Part shown: positions 5,537 to 5,851 of the stretch, piece after piece
Numbering within the stretch: the first letter of the stretch is position 1
How the letters are laid out: each line of letters starts with the position of its first letter
From: Thermoplasmata archaeon
GTDB taxonomy: Archaea; Thermoplasmatota; Thermoplasmata; Thermoplasmatales; Thermoplasmataceae
Assembly: GCA_021806345.1 (NCBI GenBank)
Contig: JAJZXP010000380.1
Location: 1 to 5,851 of the forward strand
Reading direction: 5' to 3'
DNA: 5,851 nucleotides
The notes under the pieces: model-generated
Databases searched by the model: none
Told to the model about the DNA's origin: nothing
The model's input: only the letters and a program-made list of their open reading frames with translations
Program-made: the position numbers and the translations under genes

Positions 5537-5851
5537 CATTGGCGTTTCTCTATATAGAATTAAGCCTTAACTCAAGCATTTTTACGTAATATGCTAAGAT
5601 CAATCTTCAGATATGATACCAGATCTTTTGCCTTCTTCGGTATCTCGCTCATGATCTCACTCTTTTCCATTTGGTACATCTTTATTCTTGACAGTATCAG
5701 CAGAACATCCCTGACGCTGTATTTCCCATCCAGCATGTTGAGAATCTGGAAGTGAAGGTACAGAGACAGAAGATTGAGGAACATGTAGGAGAAGAGCATG
5801 TGGTCATCCCCGAGGTATGATCTATCCGCCTCCAGATCATTCTTGTACACA
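5537..5851 (-). mobile_element. End of an insertion sequence, continuing past the right window edge
   Basis: A transposase gene enters from the right edge and stops at 5572. The 35 bases between it and the methyltransferase stop codon must contain the end of the insertion sequence. They include a TTAAG-C-CTTAA palindrome (5560-5570), but I cannot fix the terminal inverted repeat without the other end. The left limit given is simply the base after the methyltransferase stop codon. Confidence 0.5.
5572..5851 (-). CDS. DDE (IS4/IS1634-type) transposase, C-terminal part; 5' end outside the window
   Basis: The frame runs off the right edge; the GTG at 5850 is an artefact of the cut. About 92 residues are visible. 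They match, from memory, the tail of IS4-superfamily transposases: KNDLEADRSYLGDD, the region just after the catalytic glutamate, then a hydrophobic helix (FLNLLSLYLHFQILNML), then SVRDVLLILSRIKMYQ, and finally SEIPKKAKDLVSYLKIDL before the stop. The three catalytic acidic residues should lie beyond the edge, so activity cannot be judged. The gene converges on the restriction-modification gene with 35 bp between stop codons and no clear terminator between them. The family name is given with moderate confidence; the exact subgroup is uncertain. Confidence 0.7.
   Translation of the reverse strand, partial: VYKNDLEADRSYLGDDHMLFSYMFLNLLSLYLHFQILNMLDGKYSVRDVLLILSRIKMYQMEKSEIMSEIPKKAKDLVSYLKIDLSILRKNA

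Overview
The window looks like an accessory stretch of an AT-rich archaeal chromosome. The archaeal reading rests on a class II tRNA-Leu(UAA) preceded by an A/T box about 30 bp upstream, on A/T-rich TATA-like boxes about 27 bp before start codons (the 339-residue gene looks leaderless), and on purine-rich coding strands with U-rich gene ends. An ammonia-oxidising Nitrososphaeria relative (Nitrosocosmicus-like) would fit the composition and style. That is an impression, not a demonstration.

Layout, left to right. Bases 1-78 hold a tRNA-Leu on the minus strand, cut by the window edge. Bases 108-509 hold two small divergent open frames of unknown function whose starts overlap, followed by a T-rich stretch. 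Bases 613-1632 hold a 339-residue minus-strand gene I cannot assign to a family; it appears to contain two similar strand-helix-helix segments separated by an acidic linker. A divergent intergenic region follows (1633-1776), with a TATA box and a 6-bp palindrome. Then comes a two-gene plus-strand unit: an unknown protein whose 5' end is out of frame with the start codons near its strong Shine-Dalgarno sequence (1781-2173), overlapping by 8 bp a small protein with two predicted membrane segments (2166-2423). Bases 2424-2690 are non-coding and hold a hairpin/T-rich terminator candidate, a stronger hairpin with possible pseudoknot pairing, and a promoter with an inverted repeat.

The main locus is 2691-5536, a single-chain Type IIG (Eco57I-like) restriction-modification gene. 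It is split by a -1 frame change at about 2922-2931. The N-terminal part (2691-2972) carries the start of a PD-(D/E)XK nuclease domain. The rest (2909-5536) carries the end of that domain, a complete-looking N6-adenine methyltransferase domain (DPACGSGSF, NPPY) and a TaqI-like target-recognition region. The frame change falls exactly where the family carries its E-x-K catalytic motif, and that motif is missing in both frames. The best explanation is a deletion of roughly 28 bp between two short direct repeats (gttcaaaa), which would kill the nuclease while leaving the methyltransferase reading frame intact.

The right edge (5572-5851) is the C-terminal part of a DDE insertion-sequence transposase on the minus strand, ending 35 bp from the methyltransferase stop codon. 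Overall the window reads as a decaying defence/mobile-element neighbourhood beside a tRNA gene. I found no CRISPR array and no complete new multi-gene system.
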